Part shown: one piece after another, positions 1 to 13,100 of the stretch
Numbering within the stretch: the first letter of the stretch is position 1
How the letters are laid out: each line of letters opens with the position of its first letter
Program-made: the position numbers and the translations under genes
The notes under the pieces: generated by a model
Database searches by the model: none
The model's input: the letters and a program-made list of their open reading frames with translations, nothing else
Told to the model about the DNA's origin: nothing
Source of the DNA: Xiphophorus maculatus
Lineage: Eukaryota; Chordata; Actinopteri; Cyprinodontiformes; Poeciliidae
DNA: 64,000 nt
NCBI RefSeq assembly: GCF_002775205.1
Contig: NC_036461.1
Location: forward strand, 16,960,015 to 17,024,014
Reading direction: 5' to 3'

Positions 1-151
1 TGCATTCAAAGCAGAGCCTGGCATTAATGTACGTCACAAGACGTTTAACTCCACTTTATGTGATGCTTGTGAAATCTTCTGTTTAGTCAAATGAAAAGCA
101 AAGTATGTGGATTTTAAAGCTCACTTCTATTTACTTTTACCTTTCTTCCAG

Positions 152-3100
152 ACCCATGCTGATGTTACCCTGGCCAAAGCAGAGGCTTCCTTGAGACAGA
201 GGAAGTCTGAGTGTGAAAAGCTGAAGGCTGAAAACGAAGCTCTTAAGACTGAGCTGGCGACAGTGAAACAAGGAGTGAAAATCAGCTCAGAAAGGACCGG
301 AAAACCTCATGAGAACGGAGAGGTGGGAATATGAAAGCTGAAAACTGTATCTGTTGTGATCTTTAGGTGTTTTTGATTGGTTTTGATGGAAGTAACTTCT
401 GCCCTTCAGATCAAACGGCGACATCTTGTTGACCTGGAAGCTGAAAACCAGCGAATGAAGGCAGAGCTTGAACGTCTTCAGCAGGACGTCGGCGTACAGG
501 AAGAGGAACTAGCCTATCAGCGCAGAGAGCTGGAGCAGCTCCGTCGACTGTGTCAACAACAAGAGACGGATCCTCACTATCAGGACTGCCACATAAAGGG
601 TGCATAGCAATTAAATATTAATATTCAAGAGGTACCTTTTTTATTTGATCAAACCGACTAAAACTTTCGTGTTTCTCTCAGACGTTTCTCACAGAGCTTT
701 TGAGGATGTTCTTTCGGTCTCTCGTGATGAAGCCTCTCTGAGCTCCCCGGAGGTTCTGAGAAAACTCGAATGTTCCGAGGACCAAATCAGGGAGCGCTTC
801 CACGTCTCTGTCCTCGATTCCCGTCTGTCTGAGCTCAGTGGTCTGAACTGTACAGGTCAAGATCTTCCCCAGGTAAAAATTTCTCCAGGGGTTGTGATGG
901 AGCCTCCACACTCCAGGACGGTCACCCCAGATCCAGCCACCCAGAGTACCCACTCCCCGGGTTCTTTGACCGCGTCCGACCACTTCTCCGTGCTCGATTC
1001 GCTGGACCCTGACAAAGTATGCTGTGAAATATTTTTTTCAATCATGTAAATTTTAATCGTCTTTTTAAGAAAAGCTTAAATATGTATATAAATATTTGTA
1101 TTTTTAAATTATTTTCTCAGCTTGACGAGTTGGAAGAGCTTGACCTGACTGCGCCTCCGTCTCCACTCGGCTCCACTTCTTCCTTCTCAGCTCAAGAATG
1201 GAACAGTGATGGATATGGGAGCAGTAAGTCCCGCTGTTCCCCAGCAGTTAGGCAGCATTTGACAGCTACATCATATTATGAGTCAAATATCTTGCTGTTA
1301 TATTTTGTTATGCAGCTGGTTTCTGTGTAAAGTAGAGTCTTCTGAAAACATACTTAACTATACTTGAATATATGGCGCTAATATTTTATCTCAAAGATTA
1401 CTTTATAACATTAATGTTTCTAGCTGAGGAAGAGAAACATTGAAGAAAATTTTAAAACTAACAATACAGAACAACATACAGAAAATTTCAACCATCCCTA
1501 ATTTGAATTTATTGGCGTGACGACTACATTATTCCATAGTATTTTGTTATTAATGCTTGAGATTTGAGCCTTAGATGTAACCTTACTATATGTGAATATA
1601 TAAATGATAAATATGTAAATAATATTCCAAGAGAGCTACAAGAATCATAACTCACATGGGACTTTTGTTGTAACATTAGAAGCATAAAAAAGCAATTGTA
1701 AGATGAGAATTAATCGTTCTTGCAACAGATTGATGAATTCAAATTATTATTTTAAGACATTTAACAATATAAATGCCCCTCTTTAAATGTATTGTTTCCA
1801 TTTTCATTTGAATATAGTTGTCTATTCAACTTCTCTGGTTTTCTTTAGGTTAACTTTAAAGCCTGACATGTCTTTTTGAGAGAGTAATTCTTTTAATACT
1901 CTCTCAGAAGGGTTGAAAAACTAAGAAAATAATTGTATTTTGAGATGGAAACATGTCAGGGAAACCAACAGACTTTCTCTCCTCTTTCTGTCATTCAGAT
2001 GTGAGTTCAGAACTGGGAGCTCGATTGAGAGTGGAGTTGGAACAAACGGAGAGACTGGACGCTCAGTTTGTCCAGTATCTGCGCTGCAGAGGAATAAACC
2101 CCACAGCTAACACGGACAGCGCGGCAGGAAGCATGAGCTACAGCGATGACTTGTTGTCACCCGAGCTTCAGGTGGGCTTTGCCCCGGAATAGTTGCAACC
2201 GATTGTAAACCTGAGTTTCACGTAGTTCTCGCGTCTTTCCGCAGGCTCTGTTGAAAAAGGTTTACCAGGAAAGCTGCAGGATTCTCACACTGAGCCAGCG
2301 TCGCTGCGCTCCTTCATCTCAAGCCAACACTTTGGATCTAAAGACCTTCTCACCAAGTCGGACCCGGCATTGCTTTGGAGACGGCTCGGCTGCACTGGAC
2401 TGCAGGGATAATTCAACTCCCTCCAATCCTCCAATGAACTGGCAGCAGGAGAAGAGAGCCTTGCAGGAGACTGTGGTCGCTCTTAGAGAGCTGCTCTGTC
2501 GAATGGCACAAAGACAAACACAAGTGAGTTTCTATGATTTAACATTGGGTCATTTGTTTGGAATTTAGAGTACAAATGTGTTTGGGGTTTTTTGTCATAT
2601 GGGTTAAAGAACTATTTTTTTTCCTTTTAAGACTGATTACACTGATGATGGCTGGCACAGAAGCCACCTACAGTCTGATGGAGATGTTGAATCCCAGATC
2701 ACGGCAGAGCTGGAGGAAAACCAGAGGCAGCTGAAATGTGCCCACAATTCTCTACAAGAGCATAAGAACAAAATACTTTCTCTCAGGTACATTTGACAAA
2801 TTTTATTTCTGTTACTCACTGTTTGTTCCGGTGTTTTAAAATAGATTTTCAAAGCTTGGAACTCATTGTGCTTATTTATGTTTGTCAGGCTGGCTGCAGA
2901 GGAGGCTGAAGAGGCCTTGAGAACAGAACAGACCAGATTCCAGGAGCTTCAGCAGGAGCTGGCACAAGAGAGAGCTCTGATTCTCTGTAAAGACCGAGAG
3001 AGAGGGGAAAGGATGGAGGTTAGACGAGAACCAACAGAAATACATTGATCCATCTATTTACTTTATTTTGTTTATCTAATGCAAAAACTAAAATCCATTG

Positions 3101-6100
3101 ATATTTTAGGAAACGTAATTTATCATATGAGGGTAGGATAATAATTTTAAAAAAGATGGATTATTTGGATGCTTGTCTTGGGGTTTTGTCAATTTGGATG
3201 TTAAAATTCATAAATGCTAAAATACTGCTGTAAGATTGAAATGATGTGCGGATTATGAATCATATTTGACGTTTTCTTGTACTTGCAACTATTTATGCAA
3301 AACAATAAACACAAGATCAACAATAGCATATTGTATACATAGACTTAAGAACACTGTAGCTGCTGATCTGTTGGGTGAAACGGCACACAAAGGAAGTGAG
3401 GACACATAAAAACACAAGCTAGTATAAAGTGGGACATGGAGAGGACTGTATGAGGAAATGGACTGCCTTGGAAGTGTGTAACGTGCCGTTCTGTTCTATA
3501 TTCTGCTGGAAGGTCAAGTTCATATTTAGCATAATGAACTAAAATGTGTGTGAGGAGAGTCGGGCAGTGATTGGAACTCATATGACTATTTTGTTTCTAT
3601 TTTTAAAGATTTGTGAGAAATGTTTTTACTGTCTTAAAAGTTCATGTTCCAAAATATGTGGTGGGGCCAAAAAGAAATGTGAAAATCAGCATGCTATGTA
3701 AAAAAAAAACCCAAAACGCTTATTTTTTATTTTATATTGTCAACACCTGATTGTTCATACATTGAATTTAACCAGTATGCTTTTAGCTTTATAAACCTGC
3801 TGTCAAAATCTCCCAGCAACTATTTCTGCACCCAATTCTAGACCTGTCTTTGATTATGTTTAAAAAAAAACGTAATCCTGAAATGTATCTTAAATTTTGA
3901 TATATATCATTTTTCTTTTCCAGGCTGTTCAAGTTTCCTCTGAGAAGCTCAAGAGTGAGGTCATGTCTCTAAAGGCTCAGGTGGAGCAGGAGAAAGTGGC
4001 CTGCAGCAACCTCAGACAGGAGCTCCAAATCGAACAGTCCCGTAGCGGCCTGTTAGAGAAACGTTTGCAGGATGCCCAGAAAGAGCTGGAAGACGAACAC
4101 AAACGTTTCAGCCATCAACAGGAACTCCTCCTGCAGGAAAAGGATCAAGCCGAATGCCTCCTGAACGAAGTCAAGTCCGGTCTCGCTGAAAGTCATTGTA
4201 AGTTGGCGGATTCTCACAGGAAGCTCGAAGAGGAGCGGCAGCTTTGCTCCAGACAGATCGACGAGCTGAGTTGCAGACATGAGGAGGATACGGCGAGGGA
4301 TCAGAAGTTCATCTCTGGTCTGCGCTCCCAGCTGGAGCAGGAGCGAAGGCAGGGGGAGGACCTGGCAGCTATGACGGACAAACTCAGGGGCGAGCTTCTG
4401 GAAAGCAGGAGAAAATGGGAAGAAGACAGAATAAGGCTGGAAGAACTTCAGAGGGAGAAGGAAGCCGCTGCCTGGCAGAGAACTGCGATGGAGACCTTGA
4501 AGGAGCAAAACCGGGAGTTTAGCTGCGCTCTAGAGATGGAGCGACAGCGGTCCAGACTCCAAGACATCGAACTAGAAGGGCTGAAGGAGAGGTTTAATCT
4601 GTTGAAGGAGAAAGAAAGGGAGAGAGATGCCCAACTGGAGAAGGAGAGGAGAAAAGAGAGACAAGAGGTGTTGGAGAGAGAAATGCTTCAGGACAGGACT
4701 AATAACAAAGTGGTAAATTACCAGTATTAATTCTTTCTTATTGAGGATGCAAACCTTTAATTGAATTACGATTGTTGATTAATGATTTATTAGCTTAAAA
4801 TTAGTTCCAATCGATTAACTAGTAATGTCTGCTTAGACCTTCTTTTAGTGTTGTAGTTTGGCTGTCATCCAGCAGATGGCGCCCCTGTTCAGTCCAGTGT
4901 GGCATTCAAGAAGCCACTTTATGTGGTTTTGTTGCGAAATATAAAAACTTGATAAGTTCCTTAGGTTTTACCTCAGTAGACCCGCTCAGTCGAGCTGTAA
5001 AATTACTGATGTGCTACGAAGGTGAGGAGGTTGTGATGACATAAAAGCGGAGAGGATAACACAGGAAAAATTGTACCACGATTGGGGGAAAAAAATCCAA
5101 ACATTATGCCACCAAGCACGGTTGATTTTTGAGGGCTGTCGTGAGTTAATGATCTCCATGAAGCGAAGTATTAACGTTTCTTCAAGAGCAACGGAGGATT
5201 AAGTGTTTCACATATTTTATTCTTTCCATCTTTTATTTTTCTGTTCAGCAACCTAAGCGGTTCTTAGTTGTTGTTTTTTTAGATGTTATAAATATGTCTA
5301 AGTTTAATAATGTGAGAACACCACAATTTTCTGTTTATTCAGTCAACATTTAATATGGCTGAGAGAAAATAATATGTATGTATTTTTTAATTCAGGATAT
5401 TATGAAAACACTAACCCTTAATGTTATGTAAAAACAGTTGGCCCTTTCCATTCAAGAGAAAACTCAGATTTTAGGAAAATGGTCGCTTACAAATTAATCA
5501 TTAGTCTATTGATAAGAACAAATAACTTTAGATCAACTCATTGATAACTTGCATCCCTATTTCCTACGCATACTACATTTGCAAAAGTACTCCTATTATG
5601 TGAAGTGTGGTTTGTTTAGTTTTTGTTTTAAAGAAGCACAAGCACATGACATCTTGCTTCTTTCCAAAGTTGGAGTTGGAGTTACTGAGGCAGCAAGACC
5701 AGCAACGCATGCAGGAGCTGCAGCAGACTCTTGCAGACCTGGAGAGAGAAAACAGGGAACGGGAGAGAGAGATGGCAGCTCAGAAAGAACTGCTACACCA
5801 TAAAGTAATCTCCCCACAGCGTCCAATCAGCATCTCCCATACGGACGGGGCCCAAGCAGGTGTCTCTCTGCAACAGCAACAGGTCTTAAAATCCTTATTA
5901 CCTGTGATCTCTTTGAATGAAATTCGGGACAATTGTAGTCATACTAAATATGTTTAGTTTTAAACTCGGAATATAATTTTGTGTTCAGGAGATTTGATTT
6001 AAAAAATGCTTCTTTTTTTATCACTATAGAGGGTGTCTACATCATCATCCAATCTGCTACAGACATTACTGAAGGAGAACTCCGATTTGACTGAGCGCTT

Positions 6101-8455
6101 GTCGTCCGTGAGTCAGGAGAGTGCCACCTTCAAGAGCAGACTCGCCATCCTGGAGAAACAGCTGCAGCGCAAACAGTCTGAACTTGCCAAGGTCACCACA
6201 GAAACGGAGAATCAACCCGTCAGTGATCCAGTCTGCCACCACAGGGTCAGTACAGGCACAGAAACGATACAGGCTGGGTCTAAATTCAGGGGCTGCATCC
6301 TTCGAAAGCCGATAATGTTACAGTGATGCGACAAAGGATGTCCAAATTCAAGGCGCCTCCGAATGCATCCTTCTGTTTATGGATTTGATGGATGGGTCTG
6401 GTGTATCTTTAGCAGTCCACCCTATCCCAAAATTCAGTACAGCTGAATGAGACATTTTTGTTTTTGTAACGATGGTGAATGAAGCGGGACAGGAGTACAG
6501 TTTTAGGTAAAAGTATATTAAAATATGGCAGTACAAAAATTAGGTTTGCAGCAGAATAAATCTGCAGGATAGACCGTCCAATTTCAGTCGCCCGCTTCTG
6601 ACCCGAAGTAGGTCTGGTCCTTCAAAAGATGCAGCCCCGAAATCTGGACACACTAAATATTTCATCCCTGTTTTGTACCAGGGTACTTTTTAAAATCTTT
6701 TTTAAAAATCTTTCTGTAATTTAATGACTACATGTCGTCTGAGCTTTGCAAAACGACCCCAAGTGAAACTAGTTCAGCTCTTCTTTTTAAAGTAACAGTT
6801 TCTGTTTTCGGTTTTAAAGTTACAGCGTTACTACGAGCGCTACCTGCGCGCCGAGAGCTTCAGGAAAGCTCTGGTTTACCAGAAGCGATACCTGATCCTG
6901 CTGCTGGGAGGATTCCAGGACTGTGAGCAGGCCACGCTGTCTCTCATTGCTCGGATGGGAGTGCGGCCCTCGTCTCCACTCACATACAAGCGCAGGCCCA
7001 TCAGGAGATTCAGGGCTGTGGTTCGAGTTGTAATAGCTGTGTCAAGGTGAGGCGTAAATGAAGCGTCTCATCTTTCTGAGCCCTGTGGATGGATACAATT
7101 AACTTCAAATTGTTTTCTGTTTGTAGGATGAGATTTCTGACCAGGAAATGGCAAAGAGCAGTGAGAAGGGTTGCATTATCTGGAACCATCAATGGACATC
7201 TTACAGGTTAGCATGCACAAATTGCAGAAGTAACATTTGGATACACTAAAAATGTATATATTTTGGAGATTTTATATGTGAAGTGAATGGAAACTAATCC
7301 ATATTTTAAGTTTTTAAATCAAATCTAAAACACATGGTGTGATCTATATTAAGCCCCCCGTGACTCAGTACTTTATGAAACCATCTAACCTTCAATTCCA
7401 GCTTCAGGTCTTGACAAACTGTGAAAAATCTCGAATGCTTTTTAAAGCACTGTGACTCAGTTTGTCATTGTCATGTCTTTTGCAGCACCTAAAGCTGACG
7501 TTTTAAGGCAGCAGCAGCCAAAAATAAATTTTTACTCGGCACAAAACGGAGACAGAGGCGACGCCCAACGAGCCACTCTCTCATTTCTGGCTCCACCCGG
7601 CAAATCGACATTCAGACTGCAAAGAAGGTCTGGAATAATTTAAAACACACTTTTCGAATTTTTGTAAAATTTGTTAAGCCATTCTTCACCGAGCTTTCCA
7701 TCTTCAGGCCCAACTCCAGTTCCCGCCTAACTTCTGCTCACTCTGCTGGAACATCCCAGGATCCAGAACGCTCTCTCACAGACTATATCCATCATCTGGA
7801 GAGAGTCCAGCAGAGGCTGGTGGGAAACAGACAAGGTGAGTTCAGGACAGTTTATCTTGGTTTTCCTGAAACTGGCACATAGTGTTCAAACAAGCAATGG
7901 TCAGAAGTGGACTGGCTTCCTCTTTCTCTCTCACTGTCCAGTCACTGCCCAGATGGTGCCAAATTAAAAGAACTAAATCATCTACATTTCTAAGCAACCC
8001 TCTCTGAAACATTAAACACTTATTTTCAAATTTTTTATGGTTGAAAGCAAAAGGTTTCAACAGTTCAACTCAGGAAAAATTGCACAGTTAAAGTACTAGA
8101 CTTTAACTTTTTAAATTTAAAACCCAATTACTGTCCAGTTATAGTTTATAGACCTTTGAAATATCCAGAAATTTATAAAAACTCAAGGGGAAAATAAACA
8201 GAAATGTACACACAGAACACTTTCTCTTATAAATGAGAAATGATAAAGTTTTCAAAAACTATGTGAGACTGTGAAATGTAATTTGCATTAAGATTAATGA
8301 AAATTATGCTAATTATAATACAACTGCTAATCACACAATGTCAACATCATTAGGAGTGTCTTTGTTATACTTAAGGGTGAATACGGATTTAAATAATTCA
8401 TTTATGTATTTTGTGTCTTTTAGGTTCCTCTGCCTTCCAGTCTCACCTAAAGTAA
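152..8455 (+). CDS. pcnt: pericentrin, 3' part (16 exons, 1120 codons in view)
   Basis: Large coiled-coil scaffold of the centrosome. Exons: 152-322, 410-599, 682-1016, 1121-1223, 1999-2171, 2245-2523, 2632-2786, 2889-3018, 3924-4712, 5670-5882, 6030-6245, 6820-7046, 7127-7206, 7486-7627, 7708-7835, 8424-8455 (TAA 8453-8455). Every junction keeps phase. The first part is Glu/Lys/Gln-rich heptad coiled coil, with a 263-codon exon at 3924-4712. The exons at 6820-7206 encode a PACT region (LRAESFRKALVYQKRYLILL, then FLTRKWQ), known to anchor pericentrin and AKAP9 to centrioles. The end, with SLTDYIHHLERVQQRL near the C-terminus, matches pericentrin better than AKAP9, which has a different segment here. 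The N-terminal half lies left of the window. An internal CAG/GTAAAA donor at 872 could drop 48 codons in frame from the third exon. Confidence 0.9.
1224..1998. other. pcnt intron, nothing recognised
   Basis: AT-rich intron of 775 bp between two phase-matched pcnt exons. I see no coding segment, tandem repeat or transposon end in it. Confidence 0.6.
3019..3923. other. pcnt intron, nothing recognised
   Basis: AT-rich intron of 905 bp before the large coiled-coil exon. Short A- and T-runs only. The antisense 78-codon ORF near 3345-3581 has no recognisable family features. Confidence 0.55.
4743..5558. mobile_element. probable DNA-transposon derivative in pcnt intron
   Basis: The left border reads GAGGATGCAAACC followed by AT-rich sequence with TTGATTAATGATT. 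The right border reads GATAACTTGCATCCCT, preceded by AATTAATCATTAGTC. The ends are therefore imperfect inverted repeats (GGATGCAA versus TTGCATCC) enclosing about 0.8 kb without coding capacity. This resembles the many non-autonomous teleost elements with (G)GATGCAA termini. I did not find a convincing target-site duplication, so the exact borders are uncertain. Confidence 0.45.
6281..6645. repeat. short inverted-repeat element (MITE-like) in pcnt intron
   Basis: GGGGCTGCATCCTTCGAAAG near the left side is mirrored by CTTCAAAAGATGCAGCCCCG near the right side, about 340 bp apart. This gives imperfect terminal inverted repeats and no ORF. CTAAAT occurs just outside both ends and could be a target duplication, but it is not flush with the repeats. 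Confidence 0.45.
7836..8423. other. last pcnt intron, nothing recognised
   Basis: AT-rich 588-bp intron before the 32-nt terminal pcnt exon. It contains no identifiable element. Confidence 0.55.
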
Positions 8456-9880
8456 TCCATCCACAGAAGCCTGAATGTTGCCTTTGTGTTAGCACCAAAC
8501 TGACCATGCCTTAATGCCTTGAAGGATGTTTATAATGGGTTTTTTTTATTATTATTTCACATAATTTCTTTTAAATGCATAAATTATTTTTGTTTTGTTT
8601 TTTTATGTGAATTTTATTTTGTATGCCTGCTATTTTGAACATAATTTTAAAGACGCAGCTCGAACAAAAATGTCTCATAATTTCAAATAGTGCTTCTTTT
8701 TTATGTTTTAGAGTGATTGTACATCTTGGAATGTCTGCTCTGGTTTTATGCTAGATTTGAGAGATCAATTTCTATGCTGAGTGAGCAGATCGTTGTATGA
8801 GGATAAAATGTGTTTCCTTGTTTGCTTTTACTTTAGCATGATTAAAGAAGACACTATGCTCTCTTTACCAAACTGAACTTGATATCTTGACTATCATGAC
8901 ATATTTTTAATCCAATTTAATATGCCTGCCAGATTTTGGCATAAATTACAATTGAGAACCCTTAAACCACACTATATCAATCAGAGTAAACAGATCACAC
9001 TAGAGCACACTGAACTGGTGAACACTTCCTGTTTTATTCTTGAATACTTTATTACTCATCTACTGTTTGGTATCTGATAGCTGGTACCAACTCCTTTCTA
9101 GAAATAACCTAAGAAATATTTGAACTGGGACCTAAAGTCACAGTTCAGAAACCAAGCACAGTGAAAAGAACAGTCAGCATCTACATAAACCAACATAAAT
9201 GTAGATGTTGGCTACATAAACCCCATGGACTTCATGATTTAAGTTTTTCATCTGTGTTTCTAGTGGTGAACCCCTCTGACATTCATGTTTTTAAATGCAT
9301 TTTTCAAAGTAAAACCAGTGAACCTAGTTTTGAACACGGACTTGAAATAAAAATTAAAAAAAAAAAACATAATACAAATTGATTTTTGGAATCGCAAACA
9401 TTGGAGTTGGGTTATGTATGTAATTGTAATATAACAAAAATAAAAAACGGTACCATTTTTTTATTTCCGTTTCTAAGTGGTAACAGGTGAAGCATGTATT
9501 TGAAAAAGTTTCAAACATTTATTTCTCTAAGTTGACAATACGCCCTGCAAATGTCTGAATTAGACATTATTAGACCAGGAGTCAGGAAAACTTGAGTATA
9601 TCTTTTAATTAAGAATTGCATTGACAGCATCATTTGCGATTAATATGTTCCGTGGCACATCGAGTGTCTTGAGTTTATGATCACCTCTCACAAAATCTTA
9701 ACAATGATGACTTTGAGTCTATAGAAAAAACATATTGAAAGGGTTAAAATATAATTCAATAATCTTGTTTTAATTACGAGGAAACAAATCTTTATATAGT
9801 AAACTATAGTAACGTGACAACGATCTGAAATACACATTTTATCTTTCAGCCTAGATGTTTGTTGCTTTCTTCAATCGGAA
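8456..9880. other. pcnt 3' UTR and intergenic spacer
   Basis: AT-rich, no coding signal. Candidate poly(A) signals are ATTAAA at 8841-8846 and AATAAA at 9346-9351, the latter followed by an A-run. The end of the transcript cannot be fixed from sequence. The ORF at 9161-9382 is short, low in complexity at its end and unlike any family I know. Confidence 0.5.
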
Positions 9881-10155
9881 AGCACCGCCCGTGATTGGTT
9901 CGTTCTAGTCAGACGGAGTCTATAGAGCCCCGCCCAAGCGTCCTCCCCTGCAACACAAAACATTCGCACCTAGCGAGACTGTCACACGCAGTGACGCACA
10001 TCCTGCGCATTTCAACACACAGATGCTAATCCTGGGCTAAAGCTCCACTGGTAGCCGTTGTGTCGTAGATTGTCGTCTTGAGGGTTTAAACCTGTGGAAA
10101 AACAGTCCTGGCCCGTTCGGAAGAACTCGTTCCATTTTTCTCGTATTTGTCTGGG
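9881..10155 (+). promoter_or_regulatory. senp2: senp2 promoter and 5' UTR
   Basis: Local GC and CpG content rises sharply before the senp2 start. An inverted CCAAT box (GATTGGTT) lies at 9893-9900 and a GC box (CCCCGCCC) at 9928-9935. No TATA box is evident, so this looks like a CCAAT/GC-box housekeeping promoter. The transcription start is inferred to lie between about 9940 and 10050. Confidence 0.55.
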
Positions 10156-13100
10156 ATGTATGGATGGATAGTTGACGGAATCTCGTCTCTGTTTGAGCCC
10201 GTTACCGGGCAAAACCACGCCGAGTGGCCTGCGAATAGAAGGGCCAGTGGGGAAGGATCGCGGCGGCAGGACAGCCACGGAAGACCGAGTAAACGGAACT
10301 ACAAAAGGTCGGTGCTATTCTGATACCTGGTGGCTCCGTTCTGGAGGCGCTCTTATTCCTCCGTGGTATCATTTCAAATTTGTTGACTTATGTTGGTGAC
10401 TAAAGTTAACCTAATAAGCTAACAACAGTGAGGGGGTATGTTTGAAAATAGATAAGGATTTTGTTTGCTACTTTTTGATATTTCCCCGGTTAAACACATC
10501 TTAATTAAATGGCTAAATCACCTACTAATGCCCTAATTAATTAACTTAAGTGTGTTGAAGCAGAGACCCGTCTAAAAGCTGCAGGGCAGAGGTCTTCAAA
10601 GACTGCAGTTTGAAATCTGCTCCCCCTGTTCTGCATGTTTTAGGTGTTACTGTGCCTCGACACACCTGACTTAAATAAAAGGGTGATTGCCAGTCTTACT
10701 GACATGTCAAGAAGATAATTCAACCTTTTGATTTGAGTGTGCTGGAGCAAGGATGCATCCAAAAGTTGCAGGACAGTGACCCCTGCTCCAGATAATCTCT
10801 CTCTCTTGATGCTCTTTTCTCCTCCTTTAACCTTATATGATTTAATTCTCAGGAAAATTAACACATTTTACATGTATGCTTCCTTTGTTCAACGTGAGCC
10901 TCACCTGAAGAGTTTCTCTCATATTTGAACTAAAGTTATTTGGTCAAAGCTCATGTTTCTCATGAAAGTCGTTGTAAAGTATGGCAAGCTCCATTTGTTT
11001 ACATTTGTAATGCTGGGACTGAACAGTCGTTTCCTGGCCCACCTCCCCTTGGTTTGTATTAAAGCACAAGTTCTTCAGTTTTATTTATACCAAAAGTTTC
11101 ACTGTTGCCTGGATAATTCAATAACTTTACAAAAAGAGGTTAATTATTATGAATAGGAGGCAACATTATCATTTTCTTCTGTTACAGTGTGCATGTTGCC
11201 GATGGTGTTTGTCAAAGTGACCCAGTGGCGGCAAAACGACGCAAACGTGGTATGTTGGGATCAATTAAAAATGCCAGGGTTTGTTTTAAAAAGTCTCTGT
11301 ATTTCAGTAACTGTTGTGATCTCCTGTCTTTGTAGATGTTGTAATCAGCTTTGTGAAGAAGACGGTGGCAGGCATAGCAGGTCTAGTGAGCCTTCGGAGA
11401 CCGCTGCCAGCAAGGTGTCAAAATCCAAACAAGCATGACGAAACACAGGTGGGTGTTTTTGTGTTCAAGTGCTGCATCGTGTTCTGTAGATATGGAGAAC
11501 CGACCAAACAGATGTTTTGCTGTATGCCCTGTTGAAGGTGTTTCCACTTGTGGGGTACCTCAAGTCTCTGTTCCTGGGCTCTAATTTTCCTCAAGGGGAC
11601 TGCACACTGTCAACTTCAAACATGTGTCAAAAAATATAATTTTCTATTAAATAATGGATACCAGTGGCGCTTGGTCAGTGCTTGTTGCTACAGGGCAGGT
11701 ATCCTTTTCAAACCTCGCCTCAACAGACCATAAATGAAATGCCACACCATACTGGCTCCCATAGCTGCTCTTCTTCTGCACTGAGTAGTAGTTGCAGCAC
11801 CTTCACCTGTGTGACCATGGTTTAAAAATTGTGGATGGATTGATTTTTGAGGCTAAAAATACAGATGATTGACAGTCTTGCTATTATAAGAACAGCAGCA
11901 AAACAAGAATATTTCCTGGAGATCCATCCACAGGCCGCCTGTGTTAAGTGAAGAAATGGAGAAGGAATGCCAAACTAGTATTTTGGATTTGATTTACATT
12001 CAAACATTTGCAATTCCTTTTGGTGCAGGTAATTTTGTTTTTATGGCATGCGACTCCACCTGTTGGCATACATGGATGACTGCATTGACAAAAATAGTTA
12101 GACCTGTTCTTGCATCAACAATGTACGTTAAAGATGTAATTTGACGCAAGTTAGAGTGCATCAAAATGCGAGGTTTTTGTTCTTAGTATTTGCTAACAAT
12201 GAAAAGGATATCTTTGCTCTTATTTACTTACCAATTTTTGACTTGGCATTTTGCAAAACTTGGTCTTATTACTTCCCAGTTTTATTATTGCTGCTCTCTG
12301 CATGTTGGCCTGGACCAGGTCTCCCTTTAATGGCTTCAGTTGGTCCAAACTGTTGCAGCTCATATGTTTGGCTTTTCATGTACAGAAGAACCTTGTGTTT
12401 AAATGTGCTTCATGGATAAAATGTATTTCATTTAAAGCATTTTTTAAATATTGTTTTAATCTAGCCCGTTACTCTAATGGGCATAGATGAGCTTCACACT
12501 TCATGGCTCAATGGGACTGACTGGAAAATGGGTAAGTGAAGATGGACATCTCTACACCTGTTGACTCTTGGCTGTATTCATATCTAATATCTGTTGTCTT
12601 CTCAGATAAATCTGTAGGTGGGGTGAATGACAGGAGTTCAAAGAATCCCTTTCAAAGCTCTTTACCCCCTTTAAGAAAATACAGGTCAGTGATCTAGTTT
12701 TTGTACAGTTTGTTCATTAGTCTCAATAAAACATTCAGCACACACTCTTTATGAACGACTTTTTTATTTTTGAATCTAGTGGAGCAACGCTCCCTGCTGG
12801 GCTCCCAGAAAGAGGGAAGAACTGGGAGAGAAGAGGCTCCCTTCAACTGCTGCCTTCAAGGCCTGCTATCAGAGTGGGAACACCTTGTCCTGAACCGATT
12901 TCTAATGGCTACGGACACCTCCGCTGCCCTAAACCCAGTCTTACTGTGGAAGAGGTATATTTAGACCTAAATTTAGTGTCGTTTGGAATATTCTGTTACA
13001 CTTATGATGGTCATTTTCCACTTTATCCTTGCATGTAGTAATAATTGTAATAACTCAAACGTACCTCATTATTACTGAACATTTTTGCCACTGTACATCT

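Noticed and set aside
152-8455. AKAP9 instead of pericentrin
   Set aside because: Both have a PACT region, but the tail SQDPERSLTDYIHHLERVQQRL-type ending and the short downstream end fit pericentrin better than AKAP9.
9161-9382. 73-codon ORF after pcnt
   Set aside because: AT-rich spacer, ends in a Lys run from an A-tract, no family features.
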